From the NCBI GenBank assembly GCA_020161535.1, contig JAIUNW010000005.1:184016-248015 (forward strand): DNA of 64,000 nucleotides. Reading direction: 5' to 3'. Shown piece after piece: positions 52,803-62,019 of this stretch. The notes under the pieces are model-generated. The model had not been told where the DNA came from. It ran no database searches and saw only the letters and a program-made list of their open reading frames with translations. Made by a program: the position numbers and the translations under genes. This DNA comes from Bacteroidota bacterium (GTDB taxonomy: Bacteria; Bacteroidota; Bacteroidia; Chitinophagales; Chitinophagaceae). Numbering within the stretch: the stretch's first letter is position 1; the number at the start of each line of letters is the position of its first letter.

Positions 52803-53273
52803 TTAATCCCAAATTACAGGTCGCTCTATACCAAGTGATCTAAAATAAGATAACATTTGTCCGGTGTGAACTGACTCATGATAACCAATTCGCAACAAAT
52901 AATCGCCGAGCTGCCTTCGTTGTCCTTTCTCGCTTCGCACAATTTCAATCTTGGCTAAGTCTTCCGAACCAAAGGCTTTAACAGTATTCAAAAATCTTTC
53001 CCGGTATGGCTTAGCAAACGCCAACTCGTCGTGTAGGTTTAAATAGGGCCTGCCTTGCCAAGGTGAGACATAGCTTCCCAGGTTTCCACGATTGTCAATA
53101 ATTTTATGGAATAAGTGTTCCCCTTCTAAAACATGCCTAATCATTTCAATCGCCGTCATTGCATGTGGGTCTGGCTGCCAAGAATACTGTTCAGGTGTCA
53201 AACCAGACCAAAGCTTTACGCTTCGTCGCCTAATTTCTTCAAAATGCAGGATTATGATGTCAGTTGCTGTCAT
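52803..53273 (-). CDS. DinB family protein
   Basis: The 156-residue four-helix protein has the metal-binding pattern of DinB/YfiT-type proteins: His in EMIRHVLEGEHLFHK and the His pair in LLRIGYHESVHTGQMLSYFR. Members are metal-dependent thiol transferases or of unknown activity. It is cytoplasmic. It starts 20 bp downstream of the CDGSH gene, so co-transcription is likely. Confidence 0.9.
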   Translation of the reverse strand: MTATDIIILHFEEIRRRSVKLWSGLTPEQYSWQPDPHAMTAIEMIRHVLEGEHLFHKIIDNRGNLGSYVSPWQGRPYLNLHDELAFAKPYRERFLNTVKAFGSEDLAKIEIVRSEKGQRRQLGDYLLRIGYHESVHTGQMLSYFRSLGIERPVIWD

Positions 53274-53293
53274 GCGGGCTTGTCGTTAGATCT

Positions 53294-54061
53294 TCACCAA
53301 ACCACTCCTTGCTTGTTGGGTTTATTGGGCAACCCATCTTGAAACTTCATGGAAGCATGTGTACCATCGCAGAATGGCTTGTTGCCCGATTGCCCACAGC
53401 GACAAAGTGCCTGCCGGTTTCTTACTTCGTAAAAATGCCCATTACTACTTTTCACCGGAAACCCACCACGCAACATAATGGGGCCGCTGCATTCTTGTAC
53501 AACATCTTCAATTAAACTAACAGATGGGTCTTCCGTGGACTCAATGGGTTGCTGGGTCTTATTATCCCATACAATCAATCTGCCGCCAGGGCAGTGATGA
53601 GCCATGTGCAACGTAAGGTCTTCAGCCGCCTTACCTGCCACCTGCACTTCGTTCCAGACCCTTTGCCCAGCGTCGCAAAAACGGGCAAAAGCACAAAACT
53701 TCTCATCATCACTTAATGACCTCTCTGGCCCCTGCACCAATTCAGCTGTCGTCAATTCCGGTTGAAAGCTGGCAGTTTCAGTAAGGTCGATTTCATTTAC
53801 ATCAATCTGCTTGTGTGACCCGTCACAAAAAGGTTTGTTTTTAGACATCCCGCAACGGCAAACTGCCACGACAGCCTTGGCCGGATAGCTATCGCCTGCC
53901 TGGTAAGCCGTTGAAGTGCCACTTTCATCCGGCATAATAAACTGCTGAACGATGGTCGTTCCGCCATGGAGCATGATGGGACCATTTCGCATAATCTCCA
54001 CATAGAACCCTGCAGGGGCTTGCCTGGTACCGACCTGGATTTGAAGTTGACCTTGGCTCAT
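53294..54061 (-). CDS. CDGSH iron-sulphur domain protein with two CDGSH motifs
   Basis: The 255-residue protein has two 2Fe-2S-binding CDGSH motifs, CRCGMSKNKPFCDGSH (residues 68-83) and CRCGQSGNKPFCDGTH (about 220-235), each preceded by a GPIMLxGG strand. Between them lies an Fer4_19-like Cys/His segment (FARFCDAGQRVW, MAHHCPGGRLIVWD). The three-part layout is typical of the bacterial divergent CDGSH type. It likely carries redox clusters in the cytoplasm; the partner is unknown. Confidence 0.93.
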   Translation of the reverse strand: MSQGQLQIQVGTRQAPAGFYVEIMRNGPIMLHGGTTIVQQFIMPDESGTSTAYQAGDSYPAKAVVAVCRCGMSKNKPFCDGSHKQIDVNEIDLTETASFQPELTTAELVQGPERSLSDDEKFCAFARFCDAGQRVWNEVQVAGKAAEDLTLHMAHHCPGGRLIVWDNKTQQPIESTEDPSVSLIEDVVQECSGPIMLRGGFPVKSSNGHFYEVRNRQALCRCGQSGNKPFCDGTHASMKFQDGLPNKPNKQGVVW

Positions 54062-54402
54062 AGTTACACATTTTTACGTACACGTAATTGACCATTACGA
54101 AACCATGATTGCTCAGTTTTTTACAACCGCTGTAGACAAGTCCCCTTCAACCGGGCCGCTGATAGATCAATTCTATCGTATGCATCCGTCTATGACAACT
54201 GTAGCAATCACTCCCATGAAAGCTACAAAAAAGAACGACTGGTTCCCAGAAAAACCCAAATAACCGACTCAGAACCGTCCTGCTTTTCACAATCCTATGG
54301 TGAATCGGTTTACAAATCTATCCTACTGAGGTTTCAGCAACATCCGGCAACGCCCAAACCTACTGTGTCGCCATTAAGACCGCCCGCAATGCAAATTGAC
54401 AT
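54062..54402. other. 341-bp gap with one small unproven frame
   Basis: A 52-codon plus-strand frame at 54105-54263 (MIAQFFTTAVDKSPSTGPLI to NDWFPEKPK) has a protein-like composition but no recognised family and may be a remnant. Otherwise nothing is seen. The region lies upstream of the CDGSH gene and downstream of the NAD(P)-binding gene, both on the minus strand. Confidence 0.3.
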
Positions 54403-55029
54403 TTAATTAGAAATGCTGACCGCCCCTCTCCTGTATTTTGCTGTCCAAATTTGTCCAAGCATAAAATCAGCAACATCTGCCCGCGAAATTTTCAAACTGA
54501 GTGGCTGAAAGCTGCCACTAAAACCTTCTTTATACTGTTTCGTAATTGCGCCATCTGTCAACGCACTTGGCCGTACGATCGTATAATCCAAATTACTGTT
54601 CAGAATATATTCTTCTTGCAATTGATGATCTTTAAAGGCTCTTTTTAACAAGATGCCAAACATCAGGTGCTTCCAGAAAAAATTTAGGTTGCCATAGCTT
54701 TCACCCATCCCCAAAGTCGTTTGGCAGATCAATCGCTTAATCCCCTCTTTTTTCATTGCTTCGATGATATTTTGGGTTCCCAACGCCCTTATTTTTCCAA
54801 CTTTTCCATCCCCTAACGCACACATCACCACCTCTTGCTGTCTCACTGAAGCTTCCACGTCTTCAACATTTAAAACATCCCCTTTGAACAGAATAACCTT
54901 TGCCAGATGGGTATGTTGCCATTTCTCGGGATGGCGAACAAAAGCCGTCACTTCGTAGCCTTTTTCTACCGCTTGTTCTACAAGTTTTTGTCCGACGGTG
55001 CCTGTCGCACCAAAAATTATCATTTTCAT
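54403..55029 (-). CDS. NAD(P)-binding oxidoreductase, atypical SDR (NmrA-like)
   Basis: The 208-residue protein starts with the dinucleotide-binding motif MKMIIFGATGTVGQKLVEQA, and has GDVLNVEDVEASVRQQEVVM and the TIVRPSALTDG segment typical of NAD(P)H-binding atypical SDRs. The classical YxxxK active site is not evident, so it may be a redox sensor or reductase of unknown substrate. The AraC-type regulator gene lies 76 bp upstream on the same strand. Confidence 0.9.
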   Translation of the reverse strand: MKMIIFGATGTVGQKLVEQAVEKGYEVTAFVRHPEKWQHTHLAKVILFKGDVLNVEDVEASVRQQEVVMCALGDGKVGKIRALGTQNIIEAMKKEGIKRLICQTTLGMGESYGNLNFFWKHLMFGILLKRAFKDHQLQEEYILNSNLDYTIVRPSALTDGAITKQYKEGFSGSFQPLSLKISRADVADFMLGQIWTAKYRRGAVSISN

Positions 55030-55105
55030 ACTATATCATTTTTAATGAATGATATAAAATTGCAACAGGCAGAATGCAAAAAATAGAATAAAATCGACAA
55101 TTACA

Positions 55106-55876
55106 CTATTTGACAAATTTATTGGGTGTTTTGCCGGTAAAAGCCCTAAATACCCTTATGAAGTGAGACTGGTCAGCAAACCCATTTTCATATACGATAT
55201 CAGTCAGCTTTTTATAATTCTTTACAGATAACTGTTCGAGTGAAGCCTGAAACTGTGTAATCAAGGCAAACTTTTTAGGGGAAAGCCCAGTTTCTTTTAA
55301 AAACCTTCGTTCAAATGTCCGCAGATTAAACTTGCATCTTTTAGCGATAGCGCCAATATTTTCTTGCCCACCTGAAGACATAATGTCAACAATAGCCTGT
55401 CTGATTTCCAGGTCAAGCCTTTGCTTTTTGGTATTGAAATAGTGCAAAAGCAAATCGGCAATTATATCTATTTTATTCAGTACCGATTCGCTTGTAACCA
55501 ATTGCTCATGTAGTTTTCGAATCTCTTCCTCCGTGCCATCCAAATAGTAGCAATCATCATTTATGCTTTGTGGAAGCACATCAAAAAATGTTTTTAGCAC
55601 AAATGGATACAAATGAAAAATAATGATAAGGTAGCTCCCCTTAATTTCCAACACGATAGGATTAATGGTCTGCCCATAGAGAAATAACTCGGGCATTTTT
55701 TTGTTGTGCGGTTTCACTGTCAATCCCCCTTCAGTTTGTTGAAACATCAAACCAGGAAAGCCGTCCGCAAAAAAAGGCAAACTGGTGCTTTCGGCACCAC
55801 TTTCACGCTCAAACACCCAAATACTCTTCACAAAAAGAGCAATGGCTTTATTGGGCGTAAAGTTTCGAAAATTCAT
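55106..55876 (-). CDS. AraC family transcriptional regulator
   Basis: The 256-residue protein has an N-terminal sensory domain of the DUF6597 type (ALFVKSIWVFERESGAESTS) and a C-terminal double helix-turn-helix with CKFNLRTFERRFLKETGLSP, KKFALITQFQASLEQL and YENGFADQSHFIRVFRAFTG. It probably regulates the adjacent NAD(P)-binding protein gene downstream (76-bp gap); the inducer is unknown. Confidence 0.92.
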   Translation of the reverse strand: MNFRNFTPNKAIALFVKSIWVFERESGAESTSLPFFADGFPGLMFQQTEGGLTVKPHNKKMPELFLYGQTINPIVLEIKGSYLIIIFHLYPFVLKTFFDVLPQSINDDCYYLDGTEEEIRKLHEQLVTSESVLNKIDIIADLLLHYFNTKKQRLDLEIRQAIVDIMSSGGQENIGAIAKRCKFNLRTFERRFLKETGLSPKKFALITQFQASLEQLSVKNYKKLTDIVYENGFADQSHFIRVFRAFTGKTPNKFVK

Positions 55877-56031
55877 CTGTTGACATTACTCGTTAATTTG
55901 ACATTGAGATTTCAGCCATCTGTTCACATAAACTACCAAACGCAACACTTCATACGCTTCAATAATATTTGTCGGGTGCTGGCAAAGTCGACCATGCCCC
56001 CCGAAAATAAAACTCAATTACGGCAGAAAAA

Positions 56032-56919
56032 CTACAACAAACTTTTATGCAGCAAATCAAAAAATTGCTTCACCTGAGCATCCTTCTCCAGCCAGGGCAA
56101 ATGCCCGCATTTTTCAATGAAGTGTATCCGCGTTTGCGGAATTAGATCTCGTATTTCACACACCGTAGACGCACCTATCGGGTCTTGTCTTCCCTGTATC
56201 AAATCAACATCACCCCTAAACTTTTCTAACAAACGAACCCTATCTTTTTGCGTAGCAACATAATCTTTTATCGCATAATCGCTAACCCCTGGTTGGCCAA
56301 ATAGCAAAGAATCATTCGTTGGCTTAGTTGCCATCGCCCTTTCTCTATCATAAAAATAACCAGGCCATACACCAATTAGATTGTGTCGCTTCAAACTGTC
56401 GAGCAACGCCACTTCCCGTTTATCTTCAGCAGTTAACCTCATTTCAATATTATCCCCAAAATAGGCAAAGAAACTACTTGTTGGTCCGCCCGAGCCCAAA
56501 AGAATTAGCTTCTCCACCCGTTGAGGAAATCGGGCGGCATATTCCATGGATAACATGCCGCCCCAAGAATGACCAATTATGGTCAATCGCTCCAGATTCA
56601 AACTTGTGCGCAACGCTTCCAGATCGCCCACATAAAGCTTCATGTTAACCGTAGTAGCGTCAATTGAAGCCAGCCTGCTGTTTCCAGTACCGCGCTGATC
56701 CAACACAATACACCGGAATTTGCCAGAGAGATTTTCCCATATTGGTTCGAGGTACACTGCATTTAAGCCGGGACCACCCGCAAGGATTACAACCGGTTTG
56801 CCGACTCCAAACTCTTGCACATGTAACTTAACATTAGCGGCACCAGTTATAAAATAACTTTTCTGCCCGACTGTATCCTTTACAACACTCAGCAAAATGA
56901 ATAGTATTAAATTCTTCAT
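56032..56919 (-). CDS. Secreted alpha/beta hydrolase (proline iminopeptidase-like)
   Basis: The start at 56919 (MKNLILFILLSVVKDTVGQK) gives a signal peptide and 295 residues. A 49-codon upstream extension shows no similarity. The oxyanion-hole motif VVILAGGPGLN, nucleophile elbow IIGHSWGGMLS, Asp in IQGRQDPIGA and His in EKCGHLPWLEKDAQ form a complete catalytic set of the proline iminopeptidase branch. It would act on peptides or esters in the envelope. The cap domain (residues about 150-210) is typical. Confidence 0.92.
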   Translation of the reverse strand: MKNLILFILLSVVKDTVGQKSYFITGAANVKLHVQEFGVGKPVVILAGGPGLNAVYLEPIWENLSGKFRCIVLDQRGTGNSRLASIDATTVNMKLYVGDLEALRTSLNLERLTIIGHSWGGMLSMEYAARFPQRVEKLILLGSGGPTSSFFAYFGDNIEMRLTAEDKREVALLDSLKRHNLIGVWPGYFYDRERAMATKPTNDSLLFGQPGVSDYAIKDYVATQKDRVRLLEKFRGDVDLIQGRQDPIGASTVCEIRDLIPQTRIHFIEKCGHLPWLEKDAQVKQFFDLLHKSLL

Positions 56920-57203
56920 GTGTCGACCATTTAAGTGAAGTAACTTTTTTGTTTGCAGGCGGGTATAGGAGTTAGTGCAGGTCGGAAACCCCAAAAAACA
57001 TTCGTCCGATGTTGCTACAGGTATTTGGCTTATTTTCCAAGGAAAGACTTCATTATCGCTGCCCAATTCAATGCCAACCTTTCAACTATTGCCGCTAAAT
57101 CACTTTCGCCACTATTGTTGCTTATGCCAGCTGACGCAAAAGTCCCTGCAGCAAATTATTATTAAGCTTACCGAAACCAAGGCAGGCGCGAAAATAAACG
57201 CAA

Positions 57204-57608
57204 CTAAATATTCGTGCTCGTTTTTGGCTGAACCAAGTCCCAAAGATTGCCATAAAGGTCTTCAAATACAGCTACAGTTCCATATTCCTGCTCTTCCGGT
57301 GGCCTTATAAAATGGACGTCATTTTTTTTGAGTCTTTCATAGTCACGCCAAAAATTGTCCGTATGAAGGAAAAAAGCAACCCGGCCACCTGTTTGATTGC
57401 CTATGGAAGCAACTTGCCTTTCGCCCACAGCTTTCGCGAGCAGAATACAGCAATTATTGTCACCAGCAGGAGAAATTAAAACCCAACGCTTCTGATCGGT
57501 CAATTTGGTGTCTTCGACTAATTCAAAAGAAAGTTTCCCTAAAAAAAATCGCAGCGCTTCATCATAATCCTTAACAACGAGCGTCACACTTGCAAGCCTT
57601 TGTTTCAT
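57204..57608 (-). CDS. VOC (glyoxalase-like) family protein
   Basis: The 134-residue protein begins MKQRLASVTLVVKDYDEALR and contains RFFLGKLSFELVEDTKLTD, NQTGGRVAFFLHTDNFWRDY and the C-terminal EYGTVAVFEDLYGNLWDLVQ, the pattern of stand-alone VOC proteins. The substrate is unknown. It differs from the VOC protein at 48.7 kb. Confidence 0.92.
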   Translation of the reverse strand: MKQRLASVTLVVKDYDEALRFFLGKLSFELVEDTKLTDQKRWVLISPAGDNNCCILLAKAVGERQVASIGNQTGGRVAFFLHTDNFWRDYERLKKNDVHFIRPPEEQEYGTVAVFEDLYGNLWDLVQPKTSTNI

Positions 57609-57910
57609 GACTTATCATTCCGGAAAATAAACTTTTAACGCCTGTCGGCTGACGGTCACCAATGTTTATAGCATGAACCGGCGCCGGTTTTAGCTTGCTG
57701 CGCGGATAGCGCCGCTACTGGTTGCTAGCTTCGACAGCCAAGTTAAAGAAAATGTTTGCTTGTAATTGCACCAGCCCTTACAATCACCAAAAAGCATTGT
57801 AAATACACAGTACTTTTCTGTTGGTTCCACTAGCGCAAAACTAATCGTTGAGCGTTTGGTCCGACCAATCCATCTATTGTTGCGCCCTAGTCTCTAAATT
57901 CTTCTAGTAA
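57609..57910. other. Non-coding part of the 887-bp gap (left)
   Basis: No gene is seen. A perfect 14-bp palindrome AACCGGCGCCGGTT lies at 57676-57689, in a GC-rich patch within AT-rich DNA. The rest of the gap holds an ABC-ATPase remnant and a short direct repeat. Confidence 0.4.
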
Positions 57911-58060
57911 CTATCGATAGTTTATACCAGTCTTTCCCGAACCATTCGGCCCGAGAAAACCATAAATAGAACCTTGCTCCACTTGTAAGTTCAACCCCGC
58001 TAAAACCAGTTAATTTTTCCCAAATAGGAAGTCAATATTTTTTGTCTCTACTTTTGTCAC
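57911..58060 (-). pseudogene. ABC transporter ATPase remnant (N-terminal fragment with Walker A)
   Basis: The minus-strand frame from a GTG at 58060 reads TKVETKNIDFLFGKN, a TAA (58012-58010), then LVLAGLNLQVEQGSIYGFLG and PNGSGKT, and ends at a TAG at 57911 a few codons past the Walker A motif. The order and spacing match the first ~45 residues of ABC-2 type ATPases. The internal stop and missing remainder make this a dead fragment. Confidence 0.85.
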
Positions 58061-58168
58061 TATTGCCTAAGTTTTGTATTAAGAACAGGGGTTTCGTATC
58101 AAGTTAAAAACGGGCATTCAGCCCGCTGGGAGGTCAATTAGCCTATCAAATTCAACCCCAAATCCGAA

Positions 58169-58206
58169 ACTAGTAGATAACCCTAATAACTAGTAGATAA
58201 CCCTAA
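58169..58206 (+). repeat. 20-bp tandem direct repeat, two copies
   Basis: ACTAGTAGATAACCCTAA at 58169-58186 is repeated at 58189-58206. It lies in non-coding DNA between the ABC-ATPase remnant and the esterase-like gene. Confidence 0.7.
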
Positions 58207-58495
58207 CAAAATGCATTAAACATACCATTGCAGTCACCACCCGGTCTTCATAGCAAAAAGGAGAACCCAAAGTTGTTTGGATTGACAGAGGCAATTTCTT
58301 TCGCTGTTGCTGGTAACTTGCTTAGCGATTTCTTGGCTGCAATATTTTCAGAGACATCTATCGCCTAAGCTTGATGGCAATTTTTGAAATTTGGCAAGAA
58401 GCGTCTGTCACAAATCCCGATTTGAATCCATTCAGTTCCGCCCTTGGAAATACGACATTGCAGGCAGGCATTTTTTATGATCAACACGAGGCGAA
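58207..58495. other. AT-rich stretch with possible gene scraps
   Basis: Short plus-strand frames here (for example LFGLTEAISFAVAGNLLSDF and ASVTNPDLNPFSSALGNTTL) look protein-like but are in different frames and broken by stops. They may be remnants of a lost gene. No family is recognised. Confidence 0.3.
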
Positions 58496-59728
58496 TTACT
58501 GGCACTGGGTATTTAAAAACCGAAGTGTCATCTTATTAAAATCGCTGTACATGTGGTGGTCGGATACAGATAAATTGATCTCTCCCAATACCGTTGTTTT
58601 TTGCGTCATAGATAAGGCATTAAAATTTGGGAAATTTGAAGGTGCATTTTGAAAGGCATTTATAAACGCATCGGAGAATCCAATAAAATAATTTTTATCG
58701 TCAATAAACTGGTTCTTTTTAAGTTCATCAAAAATGGAAACCGACTGTGAAGTTGTGATATTACCCTGTCTTGCAAATCGTTCGGTATATATCGGGCTTC
58801 TCTCTTTTATTACATATTTACTGCAAACACCCCGTGCATTTAGTGAATTTGAGTTTGACAAAGCAGTTGCATTTCCGGCTTGTCCAACAGACTCATTATT
58901 GTCATTTCTAGCCATACAAAATTGAGTGGGAACAGTAGTACTTGCAATAACAGTAGGGCTTCCTTGAGAACAATAGTTTACACAAGCCTTGTAATTATAC
59001 ATAAAGGAAAGGGCAGTCGAGAAAAAACCGCCATCACTCATTCCCAATGAATACTTCGGCTCGGAACTATTTGATAAACCCCTGCTATAAAATGCGTTTG
59101 TAATTAAACGGATATTTGCATAATCAATATTTGCACTTGTATCAGCAGGCAAGATGGCCCAACGCAATTTCCCGTCACCATTCGCATCAACGCCTGTTGT
59201 TGCCTCTTCTGCCTCCGTTATTACTACAGCAAAATCATCATTAACCAATTCTCTAATTAAAAGTTGAAATTCAAAGCCATTAACCACAGAACTTGCGCTA
59301 CCGTTAGTGCCATGCTGTAAATACACTAAACCTTTATGTCCTGGCGGAAAAAAGTAATACACCGGCTTTAGTCGATCCCGCCCCATCATTTGTTCATATT
59401 GCAAAGTAAACTGCGTAGCAACTTTTACGCTGCCTGTCAATTCTACATTTCTATTTGGCATAATAAGCCATGTATGCCATTCATCAGGTGCATTTAATAA
59501 GGCTATATCACCACTCCAACGATCAAAAAGTTGACTTTCGGAATAATGGCTCGTGAATATATGTACCGTGTCACCTACTTTATAGGTGCCACTCCCGTAG
59601 CCGTTATTAACGCTTACATGGAAACTGTCAGTAGCTGTTGTATTGGGATTTGTGCTTTCGTCTTTTCTACAAGAAAATAATAGGTTTAATGCAAAAAGAG
59701 TAACAATACCGAATAATGCTCGCTTCAT
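58496..59728 (-). CDS. Lipoprotein with alpha/beta-hydrolase fold (esterase-like)
   Basis: The 410-residue protein has a lipoprotein signal (MKRALFGIVTLFALNLLFSC) and an N-terminal small beta domain (about 35-105, SVNNGYGSGTYKVGDTVHIF, a bacterial-Ig-like repeat seen in surface proteins). The hydrolase domain has the oxyanion strand GLVYLQHGTNGSASS, nucleophile elbow GMSDGGFFS and a late His in LSVSDHHMYSDF. The fold suggests a poly(3-hydroxyalkanoate) depolymerase- or feruloyl-esterase-like secreted enzyme; the substrate is unknown. It is transcribed alone. Confidence 0.75.
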   Translation of the reverse strand: MKRALFGIVTLFALNLLFSCRKDESTNPNTTATDSFHVSVNNGYGSGTYKVGDTVHIFTSHYSESQLFDRWSGDIALLNAPDEWHTWLIMPNRNVELTGSVKVATQFTLQYEQMMGRDRLKPVYYFFPPGHKGLVYLQHGTNGSASSVVNGFEFQLLIRELVNDDFAVVITEAEEATTGVDANGDGKLRWAILPADTSANIDYANIRLITNAFYSRGLSNSSEPKYSLGMSDGGFFSTALSFMYNYKACVNYCSQGSPTVIASTTVPTQFCMARNDNNESVGQAGNATALSNSNSLNARGVCSKYVIKERSPIYTERFARQGNITTSQSVSIFDELKKNQFIDDKNYFIGFSDAFINAFQNAPSNFPNFNALSMTQKTTVLGEINLSVSDHHMYSDFNKMTLRFLNTQCQ

Positions 59729-60272
59729 ATCTTCCTTTTAGTCTTGGACTACAATTTTGTCAAAAAGTTAAATCTTTGCTTTTTTCTGTCGAAAATGTTC
59801 GGGATCTGTTTGATTACTAACCTACGACCCGAGGTCATTCCAGATTCCGGCGCAGCTCATACGACGATTTTGAGCTGTATATCAATCATTTATACGCACA
59901 CGAAATGCCTATTTATCCACTTTGGTTGGTAGTTTAACGTCAAAAATGTCTATTTATGCTGATCATGCCCAATTTGCATAAAACCCAATGTTGTAGGCAG
60001 TCCCTCTCCGATATCATGGCAGAGTTGCTTGTAACCGAGCCATTATTCTGTCAAGCCGCCAGCTAGCTCACCCGTGTAAGCGTACCGTTTTTTCGGTCAA
60101 TTCGAATGTAGAGGATTTGGTTGATTTTGTCTATGGTAGCATTAAATATATCTTGAAAAAATTATTTGTACAATTACAAACTGATGAAAAGATAAAAACT
60201 ATTTGTAATTGTCAGTTAAATTTAAAAGATACACCAGTGGAAAAATTTTGTCCACCGAAAGCTGCCAGTCAA
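59729..60272. other. 544-bp gap without a supported gene
   Basis: AT-rich non-coding DNA upstream of the esterase-like lipoprotein and downstream of the SDR gene. No hairpin terminator, promoter match or reading frame stood out. Confidence 0.45.
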
Positions 60273-61055
60273 TTAATTCTCCCGCTCCATGATTTTTGCT
60301 GCCAGGTTCAATCTTAAATAGCCTGATGGCATAGTGCTTGACAAAGTAGCCATGACTCTGTTTCTTAGTCCGGGAATAACATGTAGTTTTCCTTTGTGCA
60401 TGGCTTTGTAGCCAATCACCGCTACATCTTTCGCATTCATAACGCCGCTTTTGTAAAGTTTGGCGTCTTCCATGTCAGCTTTATCTGTAAAGCCTGTAGC
60501 AGTGGGGCCTGGGGATATTACGGTTGCTGATACGCCTGTTTTTTCCAATTCTTTATGCAAAGCTTCGGTAAAGTTGATTACAAAAGCCTTTGATGCCCCA
60601 TAAACGGCAAAATACGGGTCGGGCTGAAAGCCTGATGTGGAAGCAACATTTAAAATCTTTCCGCTTCCGTTCAGTTTCATTTTTTGGGCGAAATGATATG
60701 TCAACTCCACAAGCATTGAAATATTGAGACTAATCATTTCCCTAAACTTCTCAATGCTCCTTTCTACGAATGCGCCATAATCTCCAAATCCTGCATTATT
60801 GACAAGATATTCAACCTGCAAATTGTTTTGTGTTACAAAATCCCGAATAGCATAAAAGCCCTCAATAACTGACAGGTCAGTTGCAACCAGATAAACTTTG
60901 ATTGGGTACTGTTTCTCCCAAAGCTGTTTTATCTCCTGCAACTTTGCTTTATTTCTTGCAATTAATAAAAGATTTGTTTTGTCTTGGGCAAACAGCGTTG
61001 CCAGTTCGAGTCCGATTCCGCCCGAAGCGCCTGTAATTAATGCTACTTTTTCCAT
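60273..61055 (-). CDS. SDR family NAD(P)-dependent oxidoreductase
   Basis: The start at 61055 (MEKVALITGASGGIGLELAT) gives 260 residues with the cofactor motif TGASGGIG, the NNAG motif in YLVNNAGFGDYGAFVE, Ser in ILNVASTSGFQPDP and the catalytic YGASK. It is a classical SDR of the DltE-like group with an unknown alcohol or ketone substrate. A 21-codon upstream extension has no similarity. The Crp/Fnr-type gene lies 79 bp upstream on the same strand and may control it. Confidence 0.93.
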   Translation of the reverse strand: MEKVALITGASGGIGLELATLFAQDKTNLLLIARNKAKLQEIKQLWEKQYPIKVYLVATDLSVIEGFYAIRDFVTQNNLQVEYLVNNAGFGDYGAFVERSIEKFREMISLNISMLVELTYHFAQKMKLNGSGKILNVASTSGFQPDPYFAVYGASKAFVINFTEALHKELEKTGVSATVISPGPTATGFTDKADMEDAKLYKSGVMNAKDVAVIGYKAMHKGKLHVIPGLRNRVMATLSSTMPSGYLRLNLAAKIMEREN

Positions 61056-61134
61056 AATTATTTTATTTAAATATTTATGGTGCAAAATTGCATTCTTTGC
61101 AAGCACATTTTCATTCACATATGTGAAGAAATCA

Positions 61135-61731
61135 TTACGACCGTGAGATTTCTTTGCGAAGCCTGCTTAAGCTTTGTGGCGCAATACCTAAATAAGAAGC
61201 AACTAAATAATGTGGAAATTTATTGAGCAGATAAGATTCTTCATCCAACAGTTTCAAATAACGTTCTTTTGCAGATTGTGTTAATAGCGAAAAAGCTCTT
61301 TTGTGCATTGCATTAAAAGCCTGCTCATTCATAATTCTGCCTAGTGATTGCATTTCATGAGATTGAGCTAATAGTTTTTGCCATTTATCATATCGAAGGG
61401 TAATAGCTTTAACTTCATCAATTGCTTGAAGTGTAAGTGAAGTTGGCGTTTGGTGCAGAAAGCTGTTGTAATCAAGAGCGAATAGGTTTTCAAAATTGGA
61501 ATCTTTGTCATTAAAATAAAAGCACCAGGTAAATTCCTGTCCATTTTCGTTTATAAATGTAGATTTAGCCGTTCCTGATACCACGAATATCAGTTCCTTG
61601 CAAATTTTGTTGTGTCCTAAGATAATTTCGGCAGGCTTATACTTTCTTGTATCTAATGAGTTTGTAAGAAGCATTTTTTCATCTTCTTGTAGTGCAATAA
61701 AGTTGGTGACAAATTCAATAAGTAAATTCAT
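61135..61731 (-). CDS. Crp/Fnr family transcriptional regulator
   Basis: The 198-residue protein has an N-terminal cyclic-nucleotide-binding-like barrel (about residues 25-115, YKPAEIILGHNKICKELIFV) and a C-terminal helix-turn-helix with FPHYLVASYLGIAPQSLSRL. No Cys cluster for an FeS centre is present, so it is of the general Bacteroidota Crp type. It probably regulates the SDR gene downstream, a common pairing in this phylum. Confidence 0.92.
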   Translation of the reverse strand: MNLLIEFVTNFIALQEDEKMLLTNSLDTRKYKPAEIILGHNKICKELIFVVSGTAKSTFINENGQEFTWCFYFNDKDSNFENLFALDYNSFLHQTPTSLTLQAIDEVKAITLRYDKWQKLLAQSHEMQSLGRIMNEQAFNAMHKRAFSLLTQSAKERYLKLLDEESYLLNKFPHYLVASYLGIAPQSLSRLRKEISRS

Positions 61732-61815
61732 TTTGATAATTATGTAAACTTGGGCGTGTCAGCTAAATAATTTTGTCTAACTGTGCGAATTGAAAGTTGT
61801 ACGACGGTATTGCAA

Positions 61816-62011
61816 GCAACGTTGAAGCATTGGCGATGTGGCGGTATTCTGTGTTCCGTCTGCCTGGTGCCGCTGCTGATTAAAGATACAAAAGCTCAAT
61901 GTTTATTCTATTGCTTGGTTTTATTCGTCTGCCGAAACCGAAGCTGAGTAGCGAACAAAAAGCTGAGAATATATTCGTCGCCCCGCCATATTGCCAATGC
62001 ACTGTTAGCGG
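61816..62011 (-). repeat. attC-like palindromic element 1 (196 bp)
   Basis: In the minus orientation it begins CCGCTAACAG (62011-62002), followed by inner arm GCATTGGCAATATGGCGG (62000-61983). It ends with the matching arm CCGCCACATCGCCAATGC (61844-61827) and AACGTTGC (61823-61816). The arms differ by two transitions only. An internal core GGTGCCGCTGC (plus strand) is at 61866-61876. It lies 9 bp past the stop of the downstream-of-it lipoprotein gene. Length, orientation, core position and ends agree with the second element at 63172-63368. Confidence 0.6.
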
Positions 62012-62019
62012 CTGTTTTT

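Noticed and set aside
58371..58652. 93-codon plus-strand frame overlapping the esterase-like gene
   Set aside because: Its second half is antisense to the well-supported lipoprotein gene and the first half lacks any family match.
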